Shown: positions 35,032 to 46,858, counted from the first letter of the stretch. The stretch is 64,000 nt of DNA from Jackrogersella multiformis (GCA_902806575.1 CADCXD010000005.1:2914001-2978000), one strand, 5' to 3'. Notes: a model not told the origin generated them from the letters alone. Made by a program: numbers and translations.

Positions 35032-36852
35032 TTAAATCTCCGGGTTTGCTTTGCAAAGTCGACCGTCGGAACTCCTAGTCCAATGGTCGCTTCCAACAGA
35101 CACCGGTCCGTAAAGAAGGAATGTCGGATCGTATATCTTCTTGATAGCTAGGAGCCTGTCGTAATTATCTCCGTAATAATCTTCTTTCCAGTCGGGGTTG
35201 TCGAATGTGGCTTCGTTCATGTATGCTCCACTTCCAGGGGTGACAACTTTAAGCTGGTCTTGATTGACATTCATCTGCGCCTGGAGATCCAATATATTGT
35301 CCACAGATCCCGCCGGATCGAAGTATACGTCCATGTTCAACCAATATAATGAATCGCGCCACGCAGGGAGTACAGCATTAGTAGCTGCAGTGTTTCCGAC
35401 GCGCGCATGCGTTACGTTGGACGCGATCCCATTGATGCGGAACTGGCTCGTTCCGGTGGTCGTGATATTCCGGAATACGGACATTAAGGCCGTAAGGTTG
35501 CTCTTGACCGTTGATCGTGGGATTAGACGCCCTCCGATAACCGAATTCGTCGTGTAATCGCCATAGGGTAGGTCGGGGGTATATTGGGCAACGTGCTGGT
35601 AATAGTTCGAGGCCACCGTGGTATTATAGGTGTATGGTAGGTTCAGTGCCTTGATTTTGTTGATGAAAGGATCTAAAGCAGCTGACATCGCCGACTTATC
35701 CGCGTCAGGGAGCGTTGTTGAATAGATTACGAAAGTCTCGTTTGTGAAGCCCCAGAAACTGTTGAAGCCAGGGATCCCGTCGAACTCTAGCAGCTGCTTC
35801 TGCCAATCCTCCACAGCTGTCCAGTAGGCATCATTGTTCGTGTTGCTAAAAGTTAATGCGCCTCCAGCAACTTGGCCGTCGACATGGGCTCTTGTTGTTT
35901 GCGAGACAACTATCGCATACGTGCTTCCACCACCGCCATTCATCGCCCAATACAAGTCTGAATTTTGCGATGGAGTGGCGACAAGGTGGCGACCATCCGT
36001 CGTTACAACTTCAAATTCTAGGGTGTTGTCGGCAGCCAACCCATATTTCCCTTCCAAACCTCCATGGCCTGCCCCGGCAACGTACCCTCCAGCGATACCA
36101 ACTGTTGGGCAGAACCCCCCAGTCACTCGTAGGCCATTATCAGCAGCCGCCTTGTAGACTTCGAAAGCCTGAACTCCTGCTGATAGTTTTGCGGCGGGAC
36201 CATTGTACACGGGACTACTGTAGTTGAAAAAAGATATATCTTTCAAGTTGTGCGTCCACAGCGACAATGCACCTTCGCCAGTAGATCTTCCGATGTAGTC
36301 GTGACCAGTATTCTTAACCGTCAGGCGAATATTCTTCTCGTTGGCGAACTTGACAGCAGTGATGATGTCATCAACGCTACTAATGTTAATGGAGTAAGGG
36401 GCTAAGTTTCCCATCTTGCAGGACGTAGATTGAGAAGTGAAAGGGCTGCAGGAGTTGTTCAGCCAATAGGGGGACATGACATTGACGGGATCCTCGAAAC
36501 TAATGCGTTACAGGGTTAATATCTCCGTACCACGATGTACATAGTAGATAGTTTGATAGGTAACTGACTAGATTGGTGGCTGGGTCCATTCCGTCTGCAT
36601 ATTGGCACACTCGCTAACGCTGTAGGTACCATACGCAGAGTCATGACAACTCGCGGCTAGCGGTTTACCGGCAATGAGCCTGCCGCCTACAGATTGATTC
36701 AACTGTCGCCAATCTGATTCCGTGGGCCACTGTACATCTCCCGGCAGGTAGTGACACGTTGCTGGTATGCTGTTCCTAGGTGCTGCCGACGCATTCTGCA
36801 GCCAAGACAGGCATACAGCTATCGCTAATATGTTATGCATATATGCTACCAT
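35032..36852 (-). CDS. Secreted FAD-linked oxidoreductase (berberine-bridge-enzyme-like)
   Basis: Exons 36852-36569 and 36499-35032 give 583 residues. A signal peptide covers about residues 1-23. The FAD-binding type-4 domain shows His161 in KNTGHDY and Cys225 in GGFCPTVG, the two positions that bind FAD covalently in bicovalent family members. The C terminus carries a BBE domain (DNPDWKEDYYG then NYDRLLAIKKIYDP). Several N-x-S/T sites fit secretion. Such enzymes oxidise alcohols, sugars or ring carbons with oxygen and commonly tailor polyketides and alkaloids; many fungal biosynthetic clusters encode one. It lies between the SDR and the P450 and is divergent from the P450. The exact reaction is unknown. 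Confidence 0.92.
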
Positions 36853-37991
36853 GATTCTAAAACCCGAAGAATTGAGAAAGTCGACTTATATCAGGCTTTA
36901 GCTTCAACGACGCAATCAAGCGGAATATTGAGGCTCAAGATCATAGGATTCACGATTGTTCTAGTATTTATATGAGGTAGCTACTCATGGATCAGTCTCC
37001 CGGAGACCGTCTTGACTGTCACTTTCTATTTTTGCTTCCTTGAACTGAACTACGCCTCACTCCTTAGCGTGAGATCTATCCCAACGGCTCAGCTCGTCGG
37101 GTAAGGCTAGCGAAGGATTCTCGAATTATGACCAACTACATTCCAGGGGTGGACTTCAGCTCGGAGCTCCGGGTGAGATTATTAATTTTAATAGACCCAT
37201 CAAGAATTAGATGGGTAACGGGTGACATACAGGCTTGCAAGTGTTTATTTAAGCTGATACACTTTCGATTTATATCGTATGTAGCTAGTATAAGGGACCA
37301 ACTTGATTTCAGCATTTGCTACATTTATTAGGTAGGTAGTATTCAATATGTTTAAGACAAAGTCGGAAAGATTACCTAGGTACCTAGGAAAAATACTTGT
37401 TCTCAATAAACCATAGATCCTATAACGATGCTGCAAGCTATGCTGACGTTTACTACAAAGGTACTTGTCAGCCCCTGTTTAAGCCGGGGTAGACTCTGTG
37501 GTAGGGCTGTTTACGTTGCATGAATCTGCAACATAATAATATGCAAAGTAATCCTACGGATTTACGTGAGATTACCTTGCAGGTAGTTGCAAGGTCATAC
37601 GATACCAACGTGACGCAGCATATGACAAGAGAGATATCTTTGATAGGATGTTTTCACCATCTAAGGCATAATATACTGCATATCTAACTATGATGGTTTA
37701 GAGGGCTCGTAGATAATGCGTATTTTGGATGCACGATAACTACTTCTGACCATACATCTTTCGTGGGGTGTTTTCAGTTACCTTGCGATAACCTTAGAAA
37801 CTAGGTAGTTGTGCTCTAGGTTAAACTACCTACGTAGAAAAATAGTATTTGCAATATCTAGTAGCTTCTTATGAGATATAACTCAGGTGTTGTCTAAGGT
37901 TTTAAATGGATATATTTTAAGCTTCGTGATAATACTGGTTGCACGACTACTTCAGACCTTTAAACACTTATCCTTTAGAATTGTTTCAAAC
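36853..37991. promoter_or_regulatory. Divergent promoter region between FAD oxidase and P450
   Basis: 1.1 kb between two head-to-head cluster genes, AT-rich, with a run of ACCTAGGTACCTAGG at about 37374-37388. No open frame with protein-like content was found. Confidence 0.45.
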
Positions 37992-40019
37992 ATGGAATCC
38001 CCTCTCGTAACTACTAATGTCACGGAAGCTTTTTCGGCTCCTCTTGAAGCCGCTCAAACATTGATCCTGGGTAGTTTTCAGGCATGGAGTCAACGTGGCT
38101 TATTGAGCCTACCAAGTCTCTACCTAGTAGCTTCAGGCTTGCTTGTGTACTTCTTCACCCTTGCAGGCTTTCGGCGTATGTATCCCAAGAATTATTCATA
38201 TGGAAGTTTCCATCGTGGCTAACTGTTTGAAGTTGTCTTTTCGCCTCTTGCTGGAGTTCCTGGACCTAAATTTGCTGGTAGGAACAATTAGAATCTCACA
38301 TCTACGAGGGTTCAGGCGCTAATTATATCCCTAGCTTTAACGTATTGGTACGAAATTTACTACGATGTTTGGCAGGGGGGGCAATATTTCAAGCAGATTG
38401 CCGAAATGCATAAGCGATATGGTAATTCCCTGGTTTGTTGCGTTTGGTGTTATCTTCAATAATAATACGATATAAGGTCCAATCGTTCGCATAAACCCAC
38501 ACGAAGTTCATTTTAACGACCCAGAGTTCCTTGATCCACTCTTCCCTGGACCTGCAAGGAAGACAGACAAATATGTTTTCACTGGGCGAAGGACAGGAAG
38601 TGAGACTACCTATTTTGGTATCATTCTAAAAGAACCCACACTGACGGAATCTCAACATTAGCCCAGAATTCAATTGTGGCGACTGTAGACCATGACTTGC
38701 ATCGCAGGCGTCGAAATACGATCAACGCTTTCTTTTCAAGCGCCAGCATACGCAGGCTTGAGCCTATCATGCAGGATAGTATGGCTAGGCTGTTGGCACG
38801 GATGGAAACTGCTGGGAAGGCTTGTGAAGTCCTGCCTATGCATTACGTGCTCAAGGCTTGTACAAGCGACGTAATCACTAAGTATGCCTTCGGTGATTCT
38901 TTTCATTTCCTAGACCAGGACGACTACGCTACCCCGTACATGAAGGCGACCGACGTCTTCCACTTGTTCAATCATGCTTTTTGTCATTTCCCTTGGGTCG
39001 GAACTTTGATTGCCTCAGCACCCACATGGGCCATCAAGACTTTTATTCCTGGTTTGACTGACATGTGGAATAAGAAAGAGGTAAGTCTCTCGGCTTATTA
39101 ACTCGCACCGTCCATTAACAGAATTTTAATCATTTGCTTTTCAGATGTGGGTGGAACAGGTGGTAAACATTAAAGACTCGCCCAATCCAGATCGTATCAA
39201 AAGCACAATATTCGAAGGCGTCTTAAGTAGCAAGTTGCCGGAAGAAGAAAAGTCGAATGCTAGACTAGCACATGAAGCACAATTGGTGGTATTCGCAGGA
39301 CAGGGCACTACAGCTTACACTCTAAGTGCCGCCTTATATGAACTGCTCGCTCATCCGGCAGAGCTCAAAAAGGTCAAGGACGAACTTGCCACCATCGTTC
39401 CAGAATCAGGGGATATACCATCCTTTCGTCAACTCGAAGCACTCCCGTATTTCAGTGCTGCCGTCCAGGAAATTCTTCGAATTCACCCTGGCATCGTCTC
39501 ACGCCTGCCTCGGGTCTCTCCTGAGATACCTATCATTTACAACGACAAAAAATCCGGCAAGGTGTATACGATCCCACCTGGAACACCTACAAACATTACA
39601 ATTCAAATTTCACACATGAACCCAGAAGCTTTTGAGGACCCTTACGAGTTTCGCCCCCAAAGATGGATCGATAACCCCAAGCTGAATAGGGCGTTCATCG
39701 CCTTTGCTAGAGGAACCAGAAACTGTATTGGGTAAGAATCAAGATCTCCGACGCAGGAAGCCCCCGTTACCTATCACCTTCTACCCAAACGTACTGAGAC
39801 TAATCGGCCTTTTCATTTAGGATGAATTTTGCCCGGCAGGAGGTTTTCATCATTCTCGCCACCATCATCCGTAAATATGATGTCTATAGAGGACAAGGTG
39901 GGCCAACGTTAGAGTTGTATGACACAAATCGTGAAAGGGACATCGATGTGGTCCGCGACATGATAATACCCTTTCCTGCCGTAGGCAGTCATGGGCTGCG
40001 TGTTAGGGTTAGGAACTAA
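37992..40019 (+). CDS. Cytochrome P450 monooxygenase
   Basis: Seven exons: 37992-38175, 38233-38277, 38335-38421, 38477-38599, 38662-39080, 39145-39731 and 39821-40019; 547 residues with consistent phases. An N-terminal membrane helix lies at about residues 37-58, followed by the proline-rich hinge SPLAGVPGPKF. The I-helix has FAGQGTTAYT, the K-helix ExxR is Glu395 to Arg398, the PERF-like region is FRPQRW, and the heme loop FARGTRNCIG carries Cys480. It is an ER-anchored, class II fungal P450 that would need the usual reductase. The start at 37992 is preferred over an upstream in-frame Met at 37887 because it gives a compact N terminus before the anchor. Likely role: oxygenation of the polyketide; substrate unknown. 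Confidence 0.93.
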
Positions 40020-40210
40020 CAACACTGAAAAGTCGCTGATACAATCATCCTCATGCCTAACAAGCTTGAAAGTACAATTTCATGCTTTTATTTATACTTC
40101 AAAACAGTAAGTAGAAAGTAAGGGCGCAAGAAAGAATGGGATGGACGATGAGAGGAGCAAAATGGTCAGGGTTAGGGTTAATTACGTAAACCAAACCAGG
40201 GTTAGGGTTA
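40002..40210. repeat. Short interstitial telomere-like TTAGGG motifs
   Basis: Three islands of GTTAGGGTTAGG type occur at 40002-40013 (inside the last P450 codons), 40167-40180 and 40197-40210. The last two share CAGGGTTAGGGTTA and look like a short direct repeat 30 bases apart. Each has only about two telomere units. Confidence 0.6.
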
Positions 40211-40569
40211 TGGCTGTTTAATATCAAACCATACCGAAAAAATCAACCCGAGTTAAAATAGAACCTATACTATGTGTAAAGCTTGATTTAAAACAATATA
40301 TTTCGCAAGAGTTAATATTTTCAGAGACCTTAGGTGTTGAGATGTCACGATATCGATGGATTTCATCAAGGTACGAAAGTGAGAGGGGGGCTTTCTCCTT
40401 TCCTGCGGCGCGCTTTTACCCCTTGATCGAGCACGTCCTCACGAAGTGTATTTCTCCGTCTTTCATAGAAATGCCAGATGAACATAGCTGGTTGAAGCGA
40501 AAAAGCTATTGTTAAACCGGGGAATTTATTAATAAGTGTTGAAGAATTTCATATTGTTTGCGCAGGTGC
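40211..40569. other. Convergent intergenic region
   Basis: Between the P450 and guanine deaminase 3' ends. Nothing recognisable apart from the telomere-like motifs just before it. Confidence 0.4.
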
Positions 40570-41934
40570 TTAAAGTTTAACTTGTCGCCCACGTACATAC
40601 ACCTCCTTAATATTACGGTCATCCCCAGTCATAACAAACTTGTCGAATATCGTCCTTATAGAATCCTCATCTTCCAACATAGTCGTGATACCCGAAGCAT
40701 TAGCATTAACGACTAAGGCATCAAACTCCTTGCCGAGCTCGAAGTTACCGATCCTGGCATCCAGGCCGCACACCTTAGCCCCTCCGAGCGTAGCTAAGTA
40801 GAATAACTCCCCAATATCTAACCCCCTGTATTTGCCCTGGCTCATAACCTCTCGAGCGTTCGACGCTACAAGTGCCTGCCTCATGGCGTCTAAGATGCTA
40901 CTCGAGAACCCGCCGCCGCTGTCGGTCCCGAGTCCGACTTTAATACCGCGCCGCAAGAAAGCCCGTACGGGCGCTGCCATGAAGCCCCCGCCTACCGTCA
41001 TATTGGAGACGGGGCAGTGCGCGACGCCGCAATCGAGCTCCTTCAGGCGAGTCATCTCGTACTCGGTCATATGACAGCAGTGTGCGAGGATGGAGCGCTC
41101 ATTTAGGAGGCCGTAGTGCTCGTATAAATCTGCCTCGCTTCCCTTGAACTGCGGGAACAGTTCCTGGGTAAACGTCATCTCCTGCTCCGCTTCGTTGAAA
41201 TGCGTTTGGATCGGCAAATCCAAGTTTGCGGCTGCGATCTTGCCTAGGCCATCTAATAAGTCCGGATCACACGAGATAGCGAAACGCGGCGTTAGGACGT
41301 GTTTCACCAGCTTGCCCTCGGGATCAATGTGCCGGATGTGCTTGATGCACTCCTCGGTGTCCGTTAGGGAGCTCTCGACGCTTGCGTCGCGGTAGAAATC
41401 GGGAGCGTTTCGGTTCATGTTGCACTTCCCCACCAGCGCGCGCTGACCCTTCTCCAAGCAAATGTCTGCGAGGATATTAGTAGCCTCCGCATGTAGCGAG
41501 CCGTAGTACGATGCCGTCGTGATGCCTTGCCTTAGAAATCCATCTACACAACTAGAGTAGATTCGACGCGCATACACTGGGTCGCGAAATCGCGCCTCAT
41601 TTGGGAAAGTGACTTTCTCAAGCCAATCCAGGATGTGCATGCTCTGGCCTAGCCCTCGTTGAGCCCACTGCGGCGCGTGGTTGTGCGTATCAACGAAACC
41701 TGGGATGAGGAATTCACCGCGGGGCAAGTACCGAATATTTTCTAGGGCAGTGGAGGAAATACCCAGCGAAGATAGCAGGGAGGGTATTTCGTCTGTAGAA
41801 ACGTTCTCAACTAGGTTGGCAACCTTCCCATTAGCGTCGATGATAAGCATGGCACTCTCAAGCAGGATAAGCTTAGATGGCCCATGTGAGTGAATTACTG
41901 TGCCGTGGAAGAGTTGATAATCCATTTCGTGCAT
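40570..41934 (-). CDS. Guanine deaminase
   Basis: A 454-residue, single-exon amidohydrolase that converts guanine to xanthine in purine catabolism. Metal-binding signatures are in order: PGFVDTHNHAPQW (His84, His86), THFNE near residue 243, AHCCH near 282, and GTDSGGG near 330. The DTHNHAPQ block is specific to guanine deaminase rather than to chlorohydrolases. Length and lack of insertions match the cytosolic fungal enzyme (GUD1 type). It is a housekeeping-type gene and probably marks the end of the biosynthetic cluster. The start at 41934 gives a short N terminus before the first beta strand; a Met three codons later is equally possible. Confidence 0.93.
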   Translation of the reverse strand: MHEMDYQLFHGTVIHSHGPSKLILLESAMLIIDANGKVANLVENVSTDEIPSLLSSLGISSTALENIRYLPRGEFLIPGFVDTHNHAPQWAQRGLGQSMHILDWLEKVTFPNEARFRDPVYARRIYSSCVDGFLRQGITTASYYGSLHAEATNILADICLEKGQRALVGKCNMNRNAPDFYRDASVESSLTDTEECIKHIRHIDPEGKLVKHVLTPRFAISCDPDLLDGLGKIAAANLDLPIQTHFNEAEQEMTFTQELFPQFKGSEADLYEHYGLLNERSILAHCCHMTEYEMTRLKELDCGVAHCPVSNMTVGGGFMAAPVRAFLRRGIKVGLGTDSGGGFSSSILDAMRQALVASNAREVMSQGKYRGLDIGELFYLATLGGAKVCGLDARIGNFELGKEFDALVVNANASGITTMLEDEDSIRTIFDKFVMTGDDRNIKEVYVRGRQVKL

Positions 41935-42384
41935 CTTCTCCTTTAAATTGTAAAAGTACCTAGCTATGGAGATAATTCTCGAGATAAATTTGGAAGACTG
42001 TACTCTTTCTCTCTCTATTTGTAGGGGGTAATGGGGTGGAGCGAAACATCTAAAGCGGACTTAGATAAGTCAAAATAGATACAGTGGATATTCCCGGGGC
42101 TCTATTCCGATCGCGTTGTATTAGCGTAAGATCTGCCAGGTGTAGATTTATGTACCCCGGATGTTGCCAGCCGTTCAGGGGCTTCGGTTACCCCTTTTAT
42201 TCAAGTTCACAAACTTTTAGGTACGTTGATCACGCAAAGGGTAGTAAATTCACCATCATAATATATTCTTCTATGTACCTAGGTAGATAACTATTCTGAT
42301 CAATATTCATTATTGATATCAATACCAATTGACGAAAACTTAGACCTCAAGATGAAAGGAACATGGTCGCGTGCTAATTGTACT
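41935..42384. promoter_or_regulatory. Upstream region of guanine deaminase
   Basis: Contains the likely promoter of the deaminase; a CT-rich tract lies at about 42003-42019 upstream of the start. No gene is seen. It ends at the left target-site copy of the second MITE. Confidence 0.4.
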
Positions 42385-42392
42385 AACCTAAC

Positions 42393-42821
42393 CGGAACGC
42401 CTAAAGTGACTGTGTTGTTTGCTAAAGTGACTGTGTCCCACAGGAACCAAACCCTTCATAACATAATAAAACATACAATACACTATTTTCTCTTTCCTTA
42501 TATTACTATCCGTACTGCTCATTATGCATTGCTCCTTATACATTACTCCTTATCACGATATATATATGAGCCTTAAAGCAACCTTATTTAAACGAATCTG
42601 ATATAAGTATGGCATTTATTTCTAACGGAGGTCGAGAAGGGCGATAATAAGGTCGACAGCAAGCTTTATGATAGCTTAAAAAGAGGTACATAAATACATA
42701 GGTAGGTATTTAAAGGACTGTAACTCTACACTTGATATTCACTACTTATATATTATGAAAGGTTTAGTTCCTGTAGGATATAGTCACTTTATCAATTAAC
42801 ACAGTCACTTTAAGCATTCCC
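42393..42821. mobile_element. hAT-like MITE, copy B
   Basis: A 429-bp element with terminal inverted repeats of about 75 bp that share TAAAGTGACTGTGT and the CAGGAAC-AAACC block in both arms. It is flanked by a perfect 8-bp direct repeat AACCTAAC (42385-42392 and 42822-42829). The same arms and parts of the interior (a GACAGCAAG block and an AAGAGGTAC block) are found in copy A at 21105. It has no coding capacity. The 8-bp duplication points to the hAT superfamily. Confidence 0.82.
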
Positions 42822-42829
42822 AACCTAAC

Positions 42830-43427
42830 GGTCGATTTGAGATGGTGAATGATGGGTGGGTTTGATCCTTTATACAGATAGGTAACGACTGTTCACAGTT
42901 TCTAACGAAGAAATCCATTGATTTTAATAGCTAGCATTTTACGAGGAAACGTGTAAAATCGTACTCCGTGTGGCTAGATGTACGTACGGGGTCATTTACA
43001 AACCTAAAGAGCTATCGTAGACCTTACTATCGCGCAGGGAAATCGGCAACCAAGTACAGTACCATGCATTCATTAATGCAATCATATTACCTAGTGGACT
43101 ACATCAAGTACTGTTAAGGCGTTCGACAACGAGTGAAGTCCACATGACCAGTGAACTTCGAAGTTTGATTACCTAGGTATCTACTTAGGTACCTAGAAAG
43201 TCGTAACCTATCGTAGCCTACCTACATAAGGTACCTGTTTGTTTACCTTTCTAGACACAAGCAAATTCAATCTTTCTAAAAATTCACATTAACAACTTTC
43301 CTAATACTAATTTCGACATCTAAACATTGCACATTTCGCATTTCACTTTCCGTCTTTCCGTCTTTTAACAACTCCGAACAGTATTAGCCACCACTCGAAC
43401 AAACAAAAAACCACGGTAGCTATAGCT
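42830..43427. promoter_or_regulatory. Upstream region of the RBR ligase gene
   Basis: Includes a CCTAGG/TAGGTACC cluster at about 43172-43235 and a pyrimidine-rich stretch just before the start. Otherwise nothing recognisable. Confidence 0.4.
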
Positions 43428-44784
43428 ATGTCAACTCACGCAGATACAGGCGACCAAGATGTCGGGCTTCTCATCGACTTGATGCAGGACGCCCACGAAT
43501 TTATGACTGACGGAAGTGCCATTTCTCAGATTCAAGAGGAGAATGATGTCGTAAGCTCCGATCGCAGCATGTTGCTAGCTGTCAGCAATGGTGAGGAGGC
43601 ACTAACATCACCCCAAGCCAACCCTATGCCCATCACCGACGACGAGGATTTGATTGACTTGTCAACTATATACGATACCGCAGTCAACCAGGTTGGGAAT
43701 AGTGCTGATGATTCCGGCTCTTCATCGGCTGCCTCATGCCAACCGGGAGACTCGAGACTCTGCGAAGCTTGTAGAGACCAGATACAAGTCACGGAGCTGG
43801 CTCACGCTCCATGTCAACATGAATACTGTTCTCAATGTCTCACGCACATATTTCGCGCTGCCGCGAATGACGAATCTCTATTCCCTCCACGATGTTGCAA
43901 ACAGCCAATACCCTTGGATAAGAACTTGGTATTCCTTGACGCCGACGTGGTCCAACAATTTCACCAGAAGACCATCGAGTTCTCTACACCTCGCCGAACT
44001 TATTGTTCCAACCCCGAGTGCGCCCAATTCATTCCATCCACAAACTACGCGAATGATATAGCTTCGTGTAGCCGTTGTCTGCACCGAACCTGCATCACAT
44101 GCAAAGCAGCTTCGCACGATGGGGATTGCCCAAATGATGATCAGCTCCAACAAGTCCTCCAGCTAGCTAGAGATCAACACTGGCAGCGCTGTCAGGAATG
44201 TTCTACCATGGTGGAGATTAATATGGGATGCAATCATATAATGTAAGCTTGGAGAACTATGCTGGTTATCAAGTAACTTACTGATATTCTATAGTTGTCG
44301 ATGTGGACATGCTTTCTGCTATGTCTGCGGCGCTCAGTGGAAAACATGCGGGTGCATGCACTGGGATGAAGATAATTTATTCACAGACGCCCAAGGCTAT
44401 GAGCTTTTAGCTCAACAACTTCATGCCGCCCGAGACTATTACTTTTTAGCCCAACAACTTCATGTTGCCCGAGACTATGACTTTATAGCTCAACTACCTC
44501 CTGGCACCGTCCAATGGCCGCGGCGCCCTGTTCGGCTCCCTGTTGAAGACCCTGTAGAAGCCAGGCTGCAGGGAGAACTGGAACAGGCTCTGCAACCGGT
44601 GCCACCTGTTGCAGTCGAACGAACCCAGCGAGACCAAAATCTCGGATGCAATCACGAACGATGGACCAGGCGAGAACATGGAGGACGGTGTGCACATTGC
44701 GGCCATTTCATGCGCGATTTCATTTTGGAATGCGAGCAATGCAACATGTTGGCTTGCCGCGACTGTCGGGTCCATCGGTTGTGA
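43428..44784 (+). CDS. RBR-type (RING-IBR-RING) E3 ubiquitin ligase
   Basis: Exons 43428-44242 and 44295-44784 give 434 residues. RING1 spans about C112 to C157 (CEAC, CQHEYCSQC, RCC), IBR about C193 to C234 (YCSNPEC, CSRC, CITC, DC), and RING2 begins at C255 (CQEC). The conserved MGCNHI places the catalytic thioester cysteine at Cys268. The intron falls exactly between MGCNHI and the next ligands CRCGHAFCYVCG. RBR ligases receive ubiquitin on that cysteine from an E2 before passing it to a substrate. After RING2 there is a tandem repeat of a short LAQQLHxARDY unit and a Cys/His-rich C-terminal patch (CAHCGH, CEQCN). The acidic N terminus looks disordered. Related genes are abundant in fungal accessory regions; the target is unknown. 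Confidence 0.9.
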
Positions 44785-45654
44785 AAATAGGTATGGCATC
44801 CCTGGGCGGACAATAGCCGACTACCTATATATGATACCCAGACAATACCATTAGTCAGTGACACGATTAGTCTCGGAGATCTTGTTTGGCTTTTCTAGAG
44901 GGTATAAACACGACCGGAGAGATGAGTGGATACCCTATGGAGGGATTGGTCTTTTTGCTGTTCATCAATGTGAAGGAGTTAAGGAGTTAGGAGTGATAAT
45001 TGCCACTGCATACCAGGTACCGAGCTGCCTAGGTACTTTCGAGCCTAAGGGTACTGAAAGGATGTAATATAAGTCAGAGGCTGAGGGCTCGTTGATAGAA
45101 GCTATTATTGGCATTTGTTTCCTTACAGAACTATGGAGATTCTCGCTTTTATCTGCTCGTCAATATACGTGAAACGAACCGGTGCTGGTCTTTACTTTGT
45201 GCGATGTTGGATACTTGTATTTGAATGGCAAAAAAAACCCCCTCTTCCACAAAAACGTAGGTAGCTTCCCTAGAGTGGTTCACATCTTTGTGACTAAGGC
45301 AAACGATGGCTGGGCTAGGGGCTGAGTTCTACATATATAGCCTCTGGAGGGGGCAGTGTCGTTATGTTGATTCGCTACGTCAGCAATTCTGACCTCATTG
45401 CTAGCCTACTTTCCCCCCAACGAAGCGGGTTATAACGCCTACCTATCTGCCTTACTAGTACTGGATACACAATCAAAAATTAGCCTGGGCACAAGGCGAA
45501 TTTTGTGCGTGGCCAGTGCTAGTATGCAATCTAACGGACAAGTCTATATATACCGGGTTTTAGTACACCTGTCCGATATCATAAAAATCTGAGAAGTTGG
45601 TTTACACAATTTCTAGTAGAGCTTCCTTAATTTCAGTCTCAGTACATGTCTTTC
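44785..45654. other. Intergenic region upstream of the kinase gene
   Basis: No confident gene. The first exon or exons of the kinase gene may lie here, because a plausible splice acceptor (TTTCAG) at 45655 opens a frame into the next feature, but I could not identify the beginning. Confidence 0.35.
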
Positions 45655-45975
45655 AGGACATCAATCAGAAATTTTATTCACCCTACTATCGGCCTTCTAC
45701 GTGGAGTGAATGCATCGAGAATATGGAACAAGGCGGCAATATGGTCATCGCAAGTCGCAGGACTTGGAGGCCGATTGAAAGGACTGGGATAGTACGCCCT
45801 GGGGGGAATAGAAGCGCACGGTTCGAGAGGGTAAGACTTAAGTCTAATATTGTGAAGGAAGAGGCCCGATGAGGCACACTTCTCTCCTAATTTTTCATCG
45901 TCTCGTCTAGATGCCCGAAGACTAAAAGCTGCCTCCTCCTAGCCAACAATATATTTAACCCAAGAGCCTTACGGG
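45655..45975 (+). other. Tentative upstream exons of the interrupted kinase gene
   Basis: A frame opens after TTTCAG at 45655 and runs to a good donor (GTAAGA, 45831). A possible 11-codon exon at 45943-45975 then leads to a donor GTAAGC and the acceptor TTAATAG before 46060. All three joints keep phase 0 with the kinase frame. The protein content (DINQKFYSPYY, TWSECIENM) is not a domain I recognise. An in-frame ATG at 45723 could be the start, or the gene may begin further upstream. Confidence 0.35.
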
Positions 45976-46858
45976 GTAAGCAATTCTTTCTTGCAATTAA
46001 TAATATTAGTTACCCATTTTTGGATTAAAGCAGATATTTACAATTTACTCGCTTAATAGACTTTAGAAGAAATCGCTATCAATTGCCATCAACAAACTAC
46101 GCCTATCAGCCATGCTGATTCATCTAGCAAAAGCGAACATGATGATGAGAAGCAACCAGACAGATTATCCTCTTTTGGTGCTTCATTACCTAAAGCTTTC
46201 AAAGACCCTACCTACAAGTCTTATAACTTCGATGATATCGAGCGTTGCATTTGGGGTCATCAAGAGAGCAAATACTACTCTTTGGACTCGTTCACCTCTG
46301 TGCTTAAAATAAAAATAAAGCTTCCTTCTAAAGGAGAACGAGTGTTTGGACTGAAAGCATTTCACGAGAGTTGTTATCACCTATTCGAGAACGAAGTCAA
46401 AGTGTTGAGAAGATTATCTAGTAGTGGATGCTCAAACCTTGTAGGTATCGTTGGAACTTTTGATATGCATAAAATAAATAGAAGGGGGTATGGAATCATA
46501 ACTGATTGGGCCGATGGAGGTACACTACGTGACTTTTGGAAAACGACTGTTCGGAAAAGGTGGGATCCGAGACCTGAACAATGGATGCTGGATCAACTAC
46601 GCAAACTGGCAACCGCCCTTGAGATAATTCACGGATCCGACAAAACCCATCAATACGGCCGGCATGGAGACATTAAGCCTGAGAATATTCTCTGGTTTGA
46701 AGGAAATTCGACAGCTGATGGCGATTTTGGTTCCCTGAAGATAGCAAATTTTGGGTTGACAAAGTTCTCCGATTCACCGCCAAATGATAGTGTTGGGAAG
46801 ACAATCCCAGTCACTCCTACCTATCGTCCACCAGAGATTGATATCGAGGGGGGATTGA

